This document shows positions 21,750 to 32,239 of a DNA stretch of 64,000 nucleotides, in pieces. Location: contig CM066043.1 of NCBI GenBank assembly GCA_033557465.1, forward strand, positions 106,878,278-106,942,277. Reading direction: 5' to 3'. Below the pieces are notes generated by a model. The model had not been told where the DNA came from. It saw only the letters and a program-made list of their open reading frames with translations, and did no database searches. Position 1 is the stretch's first letter. The number at the start of each line of letters is the position of its first letter. Origin of the DNA: Ichthyophis bannanicus (taxonomy: Eukaryota; Chordata; Amphibia; Gymnophiona; Ichthyophiidae). Both the position numbers and the translations under genes were made by a program.

Positions 21750-22619
21750 ATACTGCTTTCAGGAGGACTGGTTCAGGACCATCTGCTGATCCCATGAGAT
21801 TGAATTTCCCTGGTACTGGGATTAGCATGGCCTCAAGCAATGATTCCTGACAGATACCCTCCCCTGTGGTAGTCAAAGCAGTCTTAGACCCCAGTTCAAC
21901 ATAGACAGACTGCCTTCAGCTTTTACATTCTGCTGACTTGATCCATTTTATTTGGACACAATAAGGATTCCAGTATGAGGACCTCCACGGTAGATGCTTG
22001 GGTTAGATTACACAGCCCCTGCCATCTCACAAATCTCTGTTTACAATGATAGCTGGAGGCTGTGATATTGTACTCAGCTGAAAATGGCAGAAAATTACTC
22101 TCCATCCCTTTCCAGTAGCCAGCATCCCTGCTCCCCACAAACAAATCTTTTGCTAGAACCAGTAACTACAGCAACAACCTGAGCAAGATATATTTTAGTC
22201 TTCCCCTTCTTGCCCTATTGTATTTTGGGAATAAGTTTAAACAGCTAAATAGAAAACTTTAGCAGAACTTACCAGCAAGCTTTTTTGAATTTGTATCTTC
22301 ACAGGCTTTGTGCAGCATCACGAGAAAGTAAAACATTTCATCTGTGGTATCTCAGCTTTCCACAGAGCTCTTAGTATATCCCTTGATCTGGCTTGAGAAT
22401 TTACCAGCCCTTTCTTTTTATTAGATTTCCATGTAAGATGATTTTTGTTTTTTTCTCTCCTAAGTGGATAGTAGGCACAGAATGGATTTGCCATTCCCAT
22501 CATGGCCATTAGCTTAGAGAGGGAAAAAGGTTACATGAATTTGCTTTCATGAAACTGGAAAAGTTCACTTCAAGATAAACACAGATTTGCAGCCACTATT
22601 ATGGTTTCTCTCTGGGCCA
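21750..22619. other. Unassigned sequence
   Basis: About 870 bp between DIRS copy 1 and the LINE region that hosts Gypsy copy 2. Only short unremarkable frames are present, and I recognise no repeat family. Confidence 0.3.
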
Positions 22620-22659
22620 ATTTCTCCAAATGGGTTAGTTTTGCACATAGCATGACAGT
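22620..22659 (-). mobile_element. LINE 3' region, left flank of Gypsy copy 2
   Basis: CCAAATGGGTTAGTTTTGC here recurs at 29746 and in part at 31668, and the continuation after the Gypsy element (29009 onward) recurs at 31720-31860. The Gypsy element therefore landed in a repeat of that family. The 4 bp cagt (22656-22659) are duplicated at 29005-29008. Confidence 0.7.
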
Positions 22660-23993
22660 TGTGACAGAGACGCCTGTCTTGAACCCATGAGAATAGAAAA
22701 GGACATGGAATTGGACTTAGGGGAGAGCCCAGTTGTGTATTTCAAGGGTAACCGGAATCCTGCGTACACCGATATCCAAGAAATCCCTGCCTGGCCTGGA
22801 TCTCAGGCCCTGCGAAGGGAGAGAAAGAAGAGAGAGAGAAAGCCCAGGGTGCCACACCCAGACTCCTATGAGGTACCTGCAGGCATGAGAAGAGATTATT
22901 ATCACCTGGGAAGGGAGGAGGAGGGGCTGGAACCCTGGAGGTGGAAATATAAACCCCTGCTAAGGCAAAGAGAAGGGAAGCTGGAGAAACAGGGGAAGCT
23001 GAAGAAACAAGGGGAGCTGGAGAAACAAGAGGCTCAGGAGAGTCAAGAGAAGCTGGAGACGCAGCGGAGCCATAAAGGAGAGCCCTGGGAGGAGCTGAAC
23101 CACAGGGAACACAGCCGAGGAGACGGGCCGAAGGCTGAAGGTACTGACCGGCTGCCTTGGGTAGAGCTGGGAACAGGAGTGACTCTAGGACCCAAGGGGG
23201 AGCTGTTTACTGAGCACTGCTTTGAGAACTCAGAACGGGACACTGCTCCAACAATTGAAGATATGCAAGTCGATACTGCTGAGGATGACTTGAGGGCTAT
23301 GGATATTCCTATGGACCGTACTTTATGCCAAGCCAAGTGTGTTGAACCGTTATGCTGAGGGCTAACACTTTCTGAGAAGGTCTCCTAAAGCTGGAAATAA
23401 CAAGACCCAGAGAACCGGCAGGAGGCCGGGGATACGTTTGCTAGCACCCGGAGGTTTGTGACGCAGCCAGGAAAACTTGCAGGGAAGCTAAAAAGCTTGG
23501 TGAATATTTGCTGCCCGTGTCTCCCATATTTTGGTTTAAACTTAATCCGGGAAGGGAGTTAAGAAGAAGCTTTTGTTCCAGTGGGACTAAGTTTTATTGT
23601 TGCTATTAATTGTTTTACAAGGCAAGGCTAAAAAGAGGCATTTTTACCCTTGCTAAAGAAGTGCTGTTTTTCAGGGCTGAGAAACGTTTGAAGCAACTGT
23701 GTGTGCTTGAAGCTTGTGAAGCAGTTATGCTGTTCTAGTGCTGTATTACCAATAATCCTGCATAATAAGGAGTCCTGTGTACAGGGTACTTGAACTTTTG
23801 CGTAAGAAATAAAATTTTGTCATTTTGCCTTACCTCCGGACCATGACTACAACTTCTTCTTGAAGCCATTTTTTAAGGCAAACTACATATCCCAAGATAC
23901 GTCTGGGGAAAGTTAGTTTGCCCAAGCCAATCAAGAGACGTTCCTCCGATACCACGCCCCTCTAGGCTAGAAGCGGGTGGTGAGGGTGTGACA
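22660..23993 (+). repeat. 5' LTR of Gypsy copy 2
   Basis: 1334 bp, highly similar to 27702-29004. It carries an extra in-frame run of short Lys/Gln/Glu repeats (near 22985-23030) and lacks about 10 bp present in the 3' copy (near 27955). The sequence AAATAAAATT near 23808 is a possible polyadenylation signal. Followed by the primer-binding-site candidate at 23995. Confidence 0.95.
22687..23358 (+). CDS. LTR-internal ORF, 223 codons (Gypsy copy 2, 5' LTR)
   Basis: The start Met is LTR codon 10, the same position as in copy 1. The product is very hydrophilic. A basic RRERKKRERK patch lies near residue 45. A Lys/Gln/Glu repeat block (KLEKQGKLKKQGELEKQ) lies near 98-125 and is likely helical or coiled coil. 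The C-terminal end is acidic and cysteine-bearing (DIPMDRTLCQAKCVEPLC). I recognise no domain and no function is assigned. The same ORF in the 3' LTR is fused in frame to RNase H. Whether it is made from its own Met or only as a Pol extension is unknown. Confidence 0.55.
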   Translation: MRIEKDMELDLGESPVVYFKGNRNPAYTDIQEIPAWPGSQALRRERKKRERKPRVPHPDSYEVPAGMRRDYYHLGREEEGLEPWRWKYKPLLRQREGKLEKQGKLKKQGELEKQEAQESQEKLETQRSHKGEPWEELNHREHSRGDGPKAEGTDRLPWVELGTGVTLGPKGELFTEHCFENSERDTAPTIEDMQVDTAEDDLRAMDIPMDRTLCQAKCVEPLC

Positions 23994-23994
23994 G

Positions 23995-24011
23995 TGGCGT
24001 AGTTGTGAGGA
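23995..24011 (+). promoter_or_regulatory. Candidate primer-binding site, Gypsy copy 2
   Basis: TGGCGTAGTTGTGAGGA starts one base after the 5' LTR end and matches the copy 1 site except for three or four positions. The tRNA is not identified. Confidence 0.55.
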
Positions 24012-24338
24012 TTTTTGCCTGTGCCAGGATATACAACATACAGGATTTTCAGCACGAGTGTGGAGATCCGGGAAGTGGTGCCAGAAGGTTGGTGGAAGCT
24101 GTGGCGGGAGTTCACTGGCAAGATCGGCCAGGATGGCAGAGTGGTCCATATAGACACCTCTTGTAAGGCAAGAGTCAATGCTTGAGCCAGGTAAAGGGTA
24201 CCGAGGCGTGGGCTAACCTGGTTCAGAGGGAAAAAGGGAAGAAAACGTGAATACTTCTGGATAAAGAAGGGGCATTAGGGCTGTTGGGTGGTACCGCCCT
24301 TGGTGTTTTTGCTCTCTCTCTTACAGGTATCTGGCGAG

Positions 24339-27300
24339 ATGGATCCAAAGGAGCTGGTCCAGTGGATGGCCACACAGTTCCAGAGACAGCAGGATATGGC
24401 CCAACAAGCGCAAGAGCATGCGACAGCCGCTATACAAGTGCAGCAAAAGCCAGTGTTGGACTTGGTTGAGGCGCTGATTGCCAGCCAGCGGTCAGGGGTT
24501 GGAGGAGTACCAGCCCAGCCAGGACTAGTTGTGCCTCAGAATGACAGTCTGGTAGGACCCCAGACAACTGGGACACTCTCTTTTGGCAAACTGTCTACAG
24601 AAGATGACATTGATGACTATTTAGAGTCCTTTGAAAGGGTGGCTAATGCAGTAGGATGGCCAGTTGGTCAATGGGCTGTAAGACTAGCCACCTCTTTAAC
24701 AGGGGAAGCATTGGCTGCCTACAGGGCCATGCCAGTGGCCCTCGCCACTGATTATACTGAGGTGAAAAATGTAATTAGAGACCGATTAGGCTTGACAAAA
24801 ATGTTGTATCACCATATGTTTAGAGCCACGGCTCTGAGGGCCGGAGAAACATCTAAGGCCTTAAGCCAAAGAATTAGAGGTTTAGTATTAAAGTGGCTAG
24901 CCCCGGAGGGGAAAACTGTTGATACGGTAGTGGATATGGTGGTATTGGAGCAGTTCATAGCTGCGGTACCAAAAGTGATACAGTCTTTTCTGATACAGCA
25001 AAACTGCCAGAGCACAGGGGAGGCCACCCTTTTGACTGAGCGCTACCTAGAAGCTGAATTAGCTCATCATCCAAGAGGGCACACTCCCAAAATAGAGGCA
25101 GACGCCAGTTTTGCTCCCTCAGAAAAGGGACAGGGAAATAATGCAGAGTTTGGGAAAACTTCTGTACCGGCTCAGGAAGGAAAATGGGCTGGAAAAAAAT
25201 GCTATCATGGTGGGAAGATGGGACACCTACGGAAGGGATGCCAAGCCCGCACGGGGCTGATGGGCGAAAATGTGAAACATCTAGGAGAAGGGTTCCTCTT
25301 AAGCGTTAACGTGCAAGGGGTCATTACCAATGCTCTGCTCGACTCAGGGGCTGACCAAAGCATGATGTCACAGAAGCTTTGGAGGGCAACTGAGGCTCAG
25401 AATGAGTCTGCCCAGAGGAGGCCGGAAGGTAGAGTCAAAATTAGGTGCATCCATGGGGCTGCCTCTTTCTACTCCCTCTACAAGGAGGTGATAAAAGGGT
25501 TGGCGGTACAGAAATAAATACTCGTAGCAGTGGTTCCAAAACTCCTCCATGATCTGGTATTGGGAAGAGATTGGCCGCAGTTTAGGCGGGGGCTAACGAA
25601 AGGCCTGGGACAGAAGGTGGATGGGATGGTAACGGTAATCCCTGGCCCTCTTTTTGTGAATTCCCAAAAACAGAGCAAGAACCCAACGGAAAAGCCCCCG
25701 GGCGGCAGTCCCCATGTCAAACAGAAGTTTATATTAAAATTTTGCAGGGTATCCGAAAAGGCCATGAATCCCAGAAGGCCATCCCCGCAAGCCGCGGGAT
25801 ATGACCTATGCAGCGCCGTGAATGGAGTGATACGTGGCCATGGAAAGGCTCTCATTGATAAAGGCCTACATATTGAAATGCCAGACGGATGCTATGGCCG
25901 GATAGCTCCTCGTTCGGGTTTGGCACTGAAACACTTCTTGGACATCGGTGCAGGGGTGATCGACTCGGATTACAGAGGAAGTATAAAGGTATTATTGTTT
26001 AATTTTGGCAATGAAGACTTCCCCGTGAAGGTCGGAGACCGGATTGCCCAGCTAGTATGCGAGAGAGTAGGTTTTCCCCTACTGGAAGAGGTCCCCATGT
26101 TGACTCCCACAGAACAAGGAGTCGCTGGATTCGGTTCCACTGGACGGGCCAGGATGGAAGGCCTGACGGCCACCGGTGAAGTGAGAGTGGAGGAGATGGA
26201 GGAGGAAGACCTGGGACCACAAGTGGCAGAGTGGAGGAAGAACCCGGAGCCTCGAGTAGGGGAAGAGTTATCCTTGGTTCAGAGGCAGGAACTAGCCCGA
26301 TTATTGGAAAGGTTCCCGGATGTTCTGATGCCGGTCCCGGGTGAAACTCGACTAGTAGCACATGAGATCATGACCCCACCTGGGAAGGTGGTCAGACAAT
26401 GACCCTACCGGCTACCAGAGGCTAAAAAGCAGGAGGTGGTGGCGCAAGTGCGCAAAATGGTGGAGATGGGTATCATTGAAGAGTCAAGGAGCTCAAGGTG
26501 CAGTCCCATAGTTTTGGTTCCAAAACCAGATGGTACTTTACGGTTCTGTATAGATTTTAGACAGGTAAATGCTATCTCGGTATTCGATGCTTACCCCATG
26601 CCCCGTATCGAAGAGCTTTTGGACCGTTTGGGGCAGGTCCAGTTTTTAACCACCCTGGACATGACAAAGGGATACTGGCAGATTCCCCTGACTAGGGAAT
26701 CGTGGCCAAAGACTGCCTTCAGCACCCCGATTGGGCTATTCCAATTTAGGAGGATGCCCTTCAGTCTCCACGGCACTGCAGCAACTTGCCAAAGACTTGT
26801 AGATCAAGTCCTGCATCCTCATCAGGAATACGCTTCCACATATATGGATGACATCATTATCCACAGTCGTAATTGGGCGGAACACCTCCCGAGGGTCAAA
26901 GCCGTCCTGCGATCTATGAGGCAGGCGGGCCTCACCCTGAACCCGAGCAAATGTGCCTTCACCCGGCGGGAGGTGAAATACCTTGGGCATGTGGTAGGAG
27001 AAGGGAGAATCAAGCCCTTGATCGACAAAGTGGATAGCGTCAAGAACTTTCCCAGGCCAGCCACAAAAAAACAATTAAGAGGCTTTCTAGGCCTGATTGG
27101 CTATTACAGGAGGGTTCTGCCCCACTTTGCAGAAGAAAGCTCCATCTTTACAGATATGTTAAAGAAAAATTGCCTGACTCGCCTCTGTTGGACTCCGGAG
27201 GCTGAGAGGGCCTTCACCCAGTTAAAAAAGAGGCTATGCACGGCCCCGGTATTATGCGGAGTGGACTTCATGCAGTCATTCATTGTACAGACGGATGCCT

Positions 27301-28373
27301 CAGAGGCCGGCTTAGGGGCAGTCTTATCCCAGAAGCATGAAGGAAAGGAGCATCCCGTAATGTTCCTTAGTAGGAAGTTGTCCCTGGCAGAGCATAACTA
27401 CTCTACTATTGAGAAAGAGTGCTTTGCGGTCAAATGGGCAATAGAGGCCCTCCGGTTCTACCTCACCGGGCGAAAATTCCTACTAGTCACCGATCACGCA
27501 CCCTTGAAGTGGCTCCAACAGATGAAGAACCACAATGCACATCTAACCAGGTGGTACATGGCCCTGCAAGCTTTTGATTTCAGGGTAGAGCATCGTGCAG
27601 GAAAGCTACATCAGAATGCAGATGCCTTGTCAAGGATTACGGACTGTGCGGAGGACCTCCAACAAGCTCCGCCAGCCCGTAATGTCTTAGGTAGGGGGGT
27701 ATGTGACAGAGACGCCCGTCTTGAACCCATGAGAATAGAAAAAGACATAGAATTGGACTTAGGGGAGAGCCCAGTTGTGTATTTCAAGGGTAACCGGAAT
27801 CCTGCGTACACCGATACCCACAAAATCCCTGCCTGGCCTGGATCTCAGGCTCTGCGAAGGGAGAGAAAGAAGAGAGAGAAAAAGCCCAGGGTGTCACACC
27901 CAGACTCCTATGAGGTCCCTGCAGGCATGGGAAGAGATTATTATCACCTGGGAAGGGCCGGAAGGGAGGAGGAGGGACTGGAACCCTGGAGGTGGAAATA
28001 TAAACCCCTGCTAAGGCAAAGAGAAGGGAAGCTGGAGAAACAAGAGGCTCAGGAGAGTCAAGAGAAGCTGGAAACACAGCGGAGCCATAGAGGAGAGCCC
28101 TGGGAGGAGCTGAACCACAGGGAACACAGCCGAGGAGACGGGCCGAAGGCTGAAGGTACTGAACGGCTGCCTTGGGTAGAGCTGGGAACAGGAGTGACTC
28201 TAGGACCCAAGGGGGAGCTTTTTATTGAGCACTACTTTGAGAACTCAGAACGGGACACTGCTCCAACAATTGAAGATATGCAAGTCGATACTGCTGAGGA
28301 TGACTTGAGGGCTATGGATATTCCTATGGACTGTACTTTATGCCAAGCCAAGTGCGTTGAACCGTTATGCTGA
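24339..28373 (+). pseudogene. gag-pol single ORF with LTR-encoded tail (Gypsy copy 2), two stops
   Basis: The Met at 24339 matches the MDPK start of copy 1 gag and follows a TTACAG that could be a splice acceptor. Domains in order are: a Gln-rich N-terminal helix; DDIDDYLESFERVA (about 24603); a SCAN-like domain (about 24800-25065, VLKWLAPEGK, VVLEQFIAAVP); and a zinc knuckle reading CYHGGKMGHLRKGC, with the second Cys changed to Gly. Protease follows (LLDSGAD, 25338), then dUTPase with all five motifs (about 25770-26130), RT (YMDD at 26841) and RNase H (VQTDASEAGLGAVL, HQNADALSR) to about 27650. The frame then crosses GTAGGGGGGT into the 3' LTR to 28373. In-frame stops at 25515 and 26400 inactivate it. 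No integrase is present. The frame is otherwise unbroken over 1,344 codons. Confidence 0.93.
27691..27700 (+). promoter_or_regulatory. Polypurine tract, Gypsy copy 2
   Basis: GTAGGGGGGT directly before the 3' LTR start at 27702, in the expected position of the plus-strand primer. The pol frame reads through it. Confidence 0.7.
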
Positions 28374-29004
28374 GGGCTAACACTTTCTGAGAAGGTCTCC
28401 TAAAGCTGGAAATAACAAGACCCAGAGAACCGACAGGAGGCTGGGGATACTTTTGCTAGCACCCAGAGGTTTGTGACGCAGCCAGGAAAACTTGCAGGGA
28501 AGCTAAAAGGCTTGGTGAATATTTGCTGCCCGTGTCTCCCATATTTTGGTTTAAACTTAATCCGGGAAGGGAGTTAAGAAGAAGCTTTTGTTCCAGTGGG
28601 ACTAAGTTTTATTGTTGCTATTGTTTTACAAGGCAAGGCTAAAAAGAGGCATTTTTACCCTTGCTAAAGAAGTGCTTTTTTTCAGGGCTGAGAAACGTTT
28701 GAAGCAGCTGTGTGTGTTTGAAGCTTGTGAAGCAGTTATGCTGTTCTAGTGCTGTATTACCAATAATCCTGCATAAGAAGGAGTCCTGTGTACAGGGTAC
28801 TTGAGCCTTTGCGTAAGAAATAAAAATCTGTCATTTTGCCTTACCTCCGGACCATGACAACAACTTCTTCTTGAAGCCATTTTTTAAGGCAAACTACATA
28901 TCCCAAGATACGCCTGGGGAAAGTTAGTCTGCCCAAGCCAATCGAGAGAAGTTCCTCCGATACCACGCCCCTCTAGGCTAGAGGCGGGTGGTGAGGGCGT
29001 GACA
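27702..29004 (+). repeat. 3' LTR of Gypsy copy 2
   Basis: 1303 bp matching the 5' LTR at 22660-23993. Its first codons (TGT GAC) are in frame with RNase H, and the LTR ORF continues to 28373. Followed by the target duplication cagt (29005-29008). Confidence 0.95.
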
Positions 29005-29806
29005 CAGTCTTGACCCTCACTCCTAAGCAAGGGTATGTGGAGTATGATCTCAGACTCTCAAATTTGCTGCTAACGCTTGCTGTGGTACTTGTGCCAAAAA
29101 AGAGATGCCTTTTGCAGTTCATAAGATGTAATGTGTACTGTATGGGTAATTTGTCAAGATGTGATTGGAAATTCCTCTTAATCAGGTCTATGGCTCCTAA
29201 TACGATGGGAAATATTTCTGTATCTTTCTGACACATTTTCTTGGTCTCGTGACTGCATTTCTTGAGACTTGAGGATCTCTCTCGCCACATAAGCCACAGC
29301 ATAATCGCTTGGACCTGACACTTCTATTATCAGTGCAGTTCTAGTGGTTTTCTCCTTTACCGTTATGTCTGGTTTCCTCATCTCCAGTTTCTTATCCATT
29401 GGGATGGGAATGTCCCAAGTTATCAGAACGTCTGCATTCTTCATAATTCTCTTAGGCTCGTGATTCCAATGCTTCCTGGTACAGCGATGTTGTAGTGCTT
29501 AGTTTCCAGTGGATGAGATGTGCCAACTTGTAGTGTCTTTCTACTACTACTACTATTAATCATTAATGTAGTGCTACAAGGCGGACACAGCGCTGTACAA
29601 ACATATAAAAAGGCAGTCCTTCTCATAGAGCTTACAATCTGTATAGACGTTTCTGCCATCAGAACTTCACAACCAGCTACAAGATGAGTAACCGTTTCCA
29701 AATCTTTCTTAGCAGCATCAGGATATGTCTTGTTTTACTCAGGACAGTTTTTCCAAATGGGTTAGTTTTGCGGATAACCAACACCAACCGCTACAGAGAT
29801 ACAACA
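29005..29806 (-). mobile_element. LINE 3' end, RLE-type candidate (ORF C-terminus and 3' region)
   Basis: Minus-strand frames 29178-29444 and 28973-29302 encode a C-terminal region with DIPIPMDKKLEMRKPDITV, IIEVSGP and VLGAIDLIK motifs. Non-LTR elements with a restriction-like endonuclease (R2/R4/Dong-like group) have a similar PD...D/E block, so I tentatively place it there. Frames are shifted. A short simple-repeat-plus-tail segment interrupts it at 29526-29640. A second, shorter copy of the 3' region lies at 31678-31850. The clade assignment is uncertain. Confidence 0.55.
29526..29640. repeat. Short repeat insertion with (CTA)n and a conserved tail
   Basis: A CTACTACTACTACTATTAA run is followed by GCGCTGTACAAACATATAAA and GAGCTTACAATCTG. 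The latter motifs resemble a LINE/SINE 3' segment common in tetrapod genomes. No coding content. Confidence 0.5.
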
Positions 29807-31677
29807 AACATCAACACTAAAAAACTCTGGATAATCAGAGAACCATTTTCCTAAGAGGGTTATACAGTCCACAGGCATCAACACACAAATTCAATGATAT
29901 TCTTTGTAAAATCCAATTGATCTATTATCAGTTAAATACCCTATCCAGACTGCATTGAGATCATAATTCCAGATAGCCAACACCACCTTACCAGTATCTG
30001 GAACAAAATAAACAATTATATCAACCATCTTCAATGAGCAACCATGTACTTATCTTCTATGATGCTTAAATCCCTCGATGAAATTCAAGATTTAATGCCC
30101 AACAAAGATCTTTGTTTCTCCAGGAGGCTTCATGAGGGGCAAACAATGTTACTCTCCTCAAGGGGGTTGACATAATGATATCAACAACTAACTATGGCTT
30201 TAAATAGAACAAACTGACCAATCAAAGAGACATACAGGCCAACTCAACATCTTTATCTTTATTGTCGTTTGATATACCGCCCTAGGTAGCGATTTACAAA
30301 GATCTAAATTAAAAGAAAGGAAAAGAATTCCAATCATATATAGAACAGGACAGAAAAGAAAGAGAATGGAGAAGAGAGCAATGGGCGGACGGGGAGGAGA
30401 GGAGAAGAACTTAGACTAAGAAGGGAGCGAGCTAAGGGGGAGACTGCTCAAGGGAAAGGGAGGGAAGGTCATAAGCCAACTGAAACAGGTGTGTTTTGAG
30501 CTGAGATTTGAACCAGAGAAAGGAGGTCGCTGCACGTAATGAGGCAGGTAGAGAATTCCATAGGGCAGGAGCAAGGAAAAAGAAAGCGGAATGACTCGCT
30601 TGCTCCAAATGTGCACGGGAAACTGAGGGGAGGGCCAAGCGGTGAGTGTGGAGGGATCTGAGGAGACAGTGGCGGGAGTAAAAATGAAGTAGGTCAACTA
30701 AATATTGCGGTATGCCTGTGTGGATTGCTGGTGAGCGGATATGAGAATTTTGTAATCTATGCGAAATTTTATGGGAAACCAGTACAGTCAGATCAGGGTG
30801 GGGGTGATGTGTTCACAGTGCAAGGTGTAAGTGATAATCTGGGCTGTTGTATTTTGGAGAAGTTGCAATCGACGAAGTTGGAACTTTGGAAGACCGGCAA
30901 GGGCACTGTTGCAATAATCTATTCTAGAAATTACTAGTGATAGGAGGAGGGTAGTAAGGGAGTGCTGGTCGAGAGAAGAACGAAGAGCACGGATCTGATG
31001 GAGGAAGAAGAAAGACCATTGGACAAGGGAGGAAATGTGGCCGTGAAATGACAGAGAGGAATCTAGAATGACCCCAAGATAGCGGAGGGAGTGAACAAGG
31101 GGGACTGGGGAGTTGGACAGAGAAGGGGCTATTGTGGGTCGTGGGATATTAAAGGTGAGCCATATGGCAGAACATTTGGAGGGATTGAGAGAGCGAGGCG
31201 ATTGGAATGAAGACATGATGTCCTAACACAAAAACATATCCACTATCTATTCATTCTCACAGGGACATCCCCTAATAACTTTTACAGAAACACACCCCAT
31301 TCAGTTTTACTACATAAACCATATGGTTCAAGGGAATTCAGATAGTAAACTCACTTTTATTCCTTTTGTAATAATAACTTACCGCGATCACCTCTGGATA
31401 CAGCCATTGACCATACAACGAATCTCTTCAAACATATGATGAAATTCCTGAAAATGTGAAACCAAAGAGGCGTCAGTTTTATTTTTGGCCAGACAGTACT
31501 TATATTCAGACAGCAGTCCTGTTGGTGGGTGACCACCTCTTAGAGGGATAACTTAAATACTGAGATTTTTTTCTCCTCATTTTCTAAATTTATAGGATTT
31601 AAATGGTAATAGTGTTGTATAACCCTCTTAGGAAAATGATTGTGTGATTATCCAGAGTTTTTTAGTGTTGATGTTAG
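29807..31677. mobile_element. Inverted-repeat DNA element (unclassified), carrying an L2 fragment
   Basis: The segment at 29807-29870 (AACATCAACACTAAAAAACT onward, through CCTAAGAGGGTTATAC) is repeated inverted at 31611-31677, with a short variable patch. The termini therefore form inverted repeats of about 60 bp. Both flanks carry TTAGTTTTGC(G/A)GATA, which may be a long target duplication or part of the surrounding repeat. No transposase frame is visible. The interior is largely an L2 insertion (30248-31218). Confidence 0.6.
30248..31218 (-). mobile_element. L2 LINE 3' fragment
   Basis: Minus-strand frames 30788-31216 and 30416-30697 encode the RT palm end and C-terminal domain of L2 (LRYLGVILDSSLSF, RIDYCNSALAGLPK, PALWNSLPASLR, FKSQLKTHLF). 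The 3' end has a ATCGCTACCTAGGGCGGTAT-type motif and an ATAAA tail (near 30250). One or more frameshifts separate the frames. The fragment is 5' truncated. Confidence 0.85.
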
Positions 31678-31855
31678 TTTTGCAGATACCATGACAGTCA
31701 TAAAACCGCATCTAACCTAGGGTATGTGGAGTATGATCTTAGTCACTCAAATTTACTGCTTATGCTCAGCGTAGTATTTGCATCATGCCAAAGAGAGCCT
31801 CCCTCTGGAGTTTGTAAGATGTAACAGGTATGGGTAGTTTGTCAAGATGTGTAGT
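31678..31855 (-). mobile_element. Second copy of the RLE-candidate LINE 3' region
   Basis: Matches 29020-29165 by eye: GGGTATGTGGAGTATGATCT, then CAAATTTACTGCT, GTAAGATGTAA and GGGTAGTTTGTCAAGATGTG. The first part also matches the left flank of Gypsy copy 2 (CATGACAGT). No open frame. Confidence 0.65.
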
Positions 31856-32110
31856 GAGAAGGCAGCCTTGTTCTCCCCCCACCTGCTTTTATGAAATCTC
31901 TATCCCAATCCACTTTCACACTGTCATCCCCATGCAATAACTACCTCCTGTACATATGTTAACCACTCTTCAATCTGCTTGCTATACATAATTAATTGCT
32001 ATATGTATATAGTTAATGGTTATATGTAATAGGTATTCTTTGTTCAATGTACACCGCTTTGACCAGGTGAAAAGCGGTATATAAGCCTTGTTAAATAAAT
32101 AAATAAAAAT
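31856..32110 (+). mobile_element. LINE/SINE 3' tail (L2-type end)
   Basis: Ends with ACCGCTTTGACCAGGTGAAA and AGCGGTATATAAGCC followed by (AAAT)n. This is the same tail used by the tRNA SINE at 35737-36040. It is 5' truncated and non-coding. Confidence 0.65.
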
Positions 32111-32239
32111 AGCTGCAATCTATAGTCTGGCCATAAGGTGGCAGCATTGCTCCTGAGATGATAGAAATGGTCCAGCCTGATTTCTTTTTTTACGGGATAC
32201 TTAGTTCTTTCTTGGAGACCCCATGGCCACTTGGATATA

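Larger units (their letters stand above)
17143..21750 (+). mobile_element. DIRS-type tyrosine-recombinase retrotransposon, copy 1 (decayed)
   Basis: Plus-strand element recognised by gag, RT, RNase H and tyrosine-recombinase fragments in order, matching DIRS copies at 37640-42180 and 54600-60000. No LTRs are present. The right end instead carries an inverted-repeat hairpin region (21261-21740), as expected for DIRS termini. Every gene is broken by stops and frameshifts. A CR1 3' end (18040-18495) is inserted between gag and RT. The left boundary against CR1 is approximate. Confidence 0.85.
22660..29004 (+). mobile_element. Complete Gypsy-type LTR retrotransposon, copy 2 (SCAN-like Gag, dUTPase, no integrase)
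   Basis: Direct LTRs at 22660-23993 and 27702-29004 begin TGTGAC and end GTGACA. The target duplication is cagt on both sides. The internal region is about 3.7 kb, the same size as in copy 1, and has the same order: Gag, protease, dUTPase, RT, RNase H. The gag-pol frame is a single frame from 24339 that continues through the polypurine tract into the 3' LTR, ending at 28373. It is interrupted only by two in-frame stops (25515 and 26400). LTRs of copies 1 and 2 are different in sequence apart from their start, so these are two related subfamilies, not duplicates. Confidence 0.95.
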
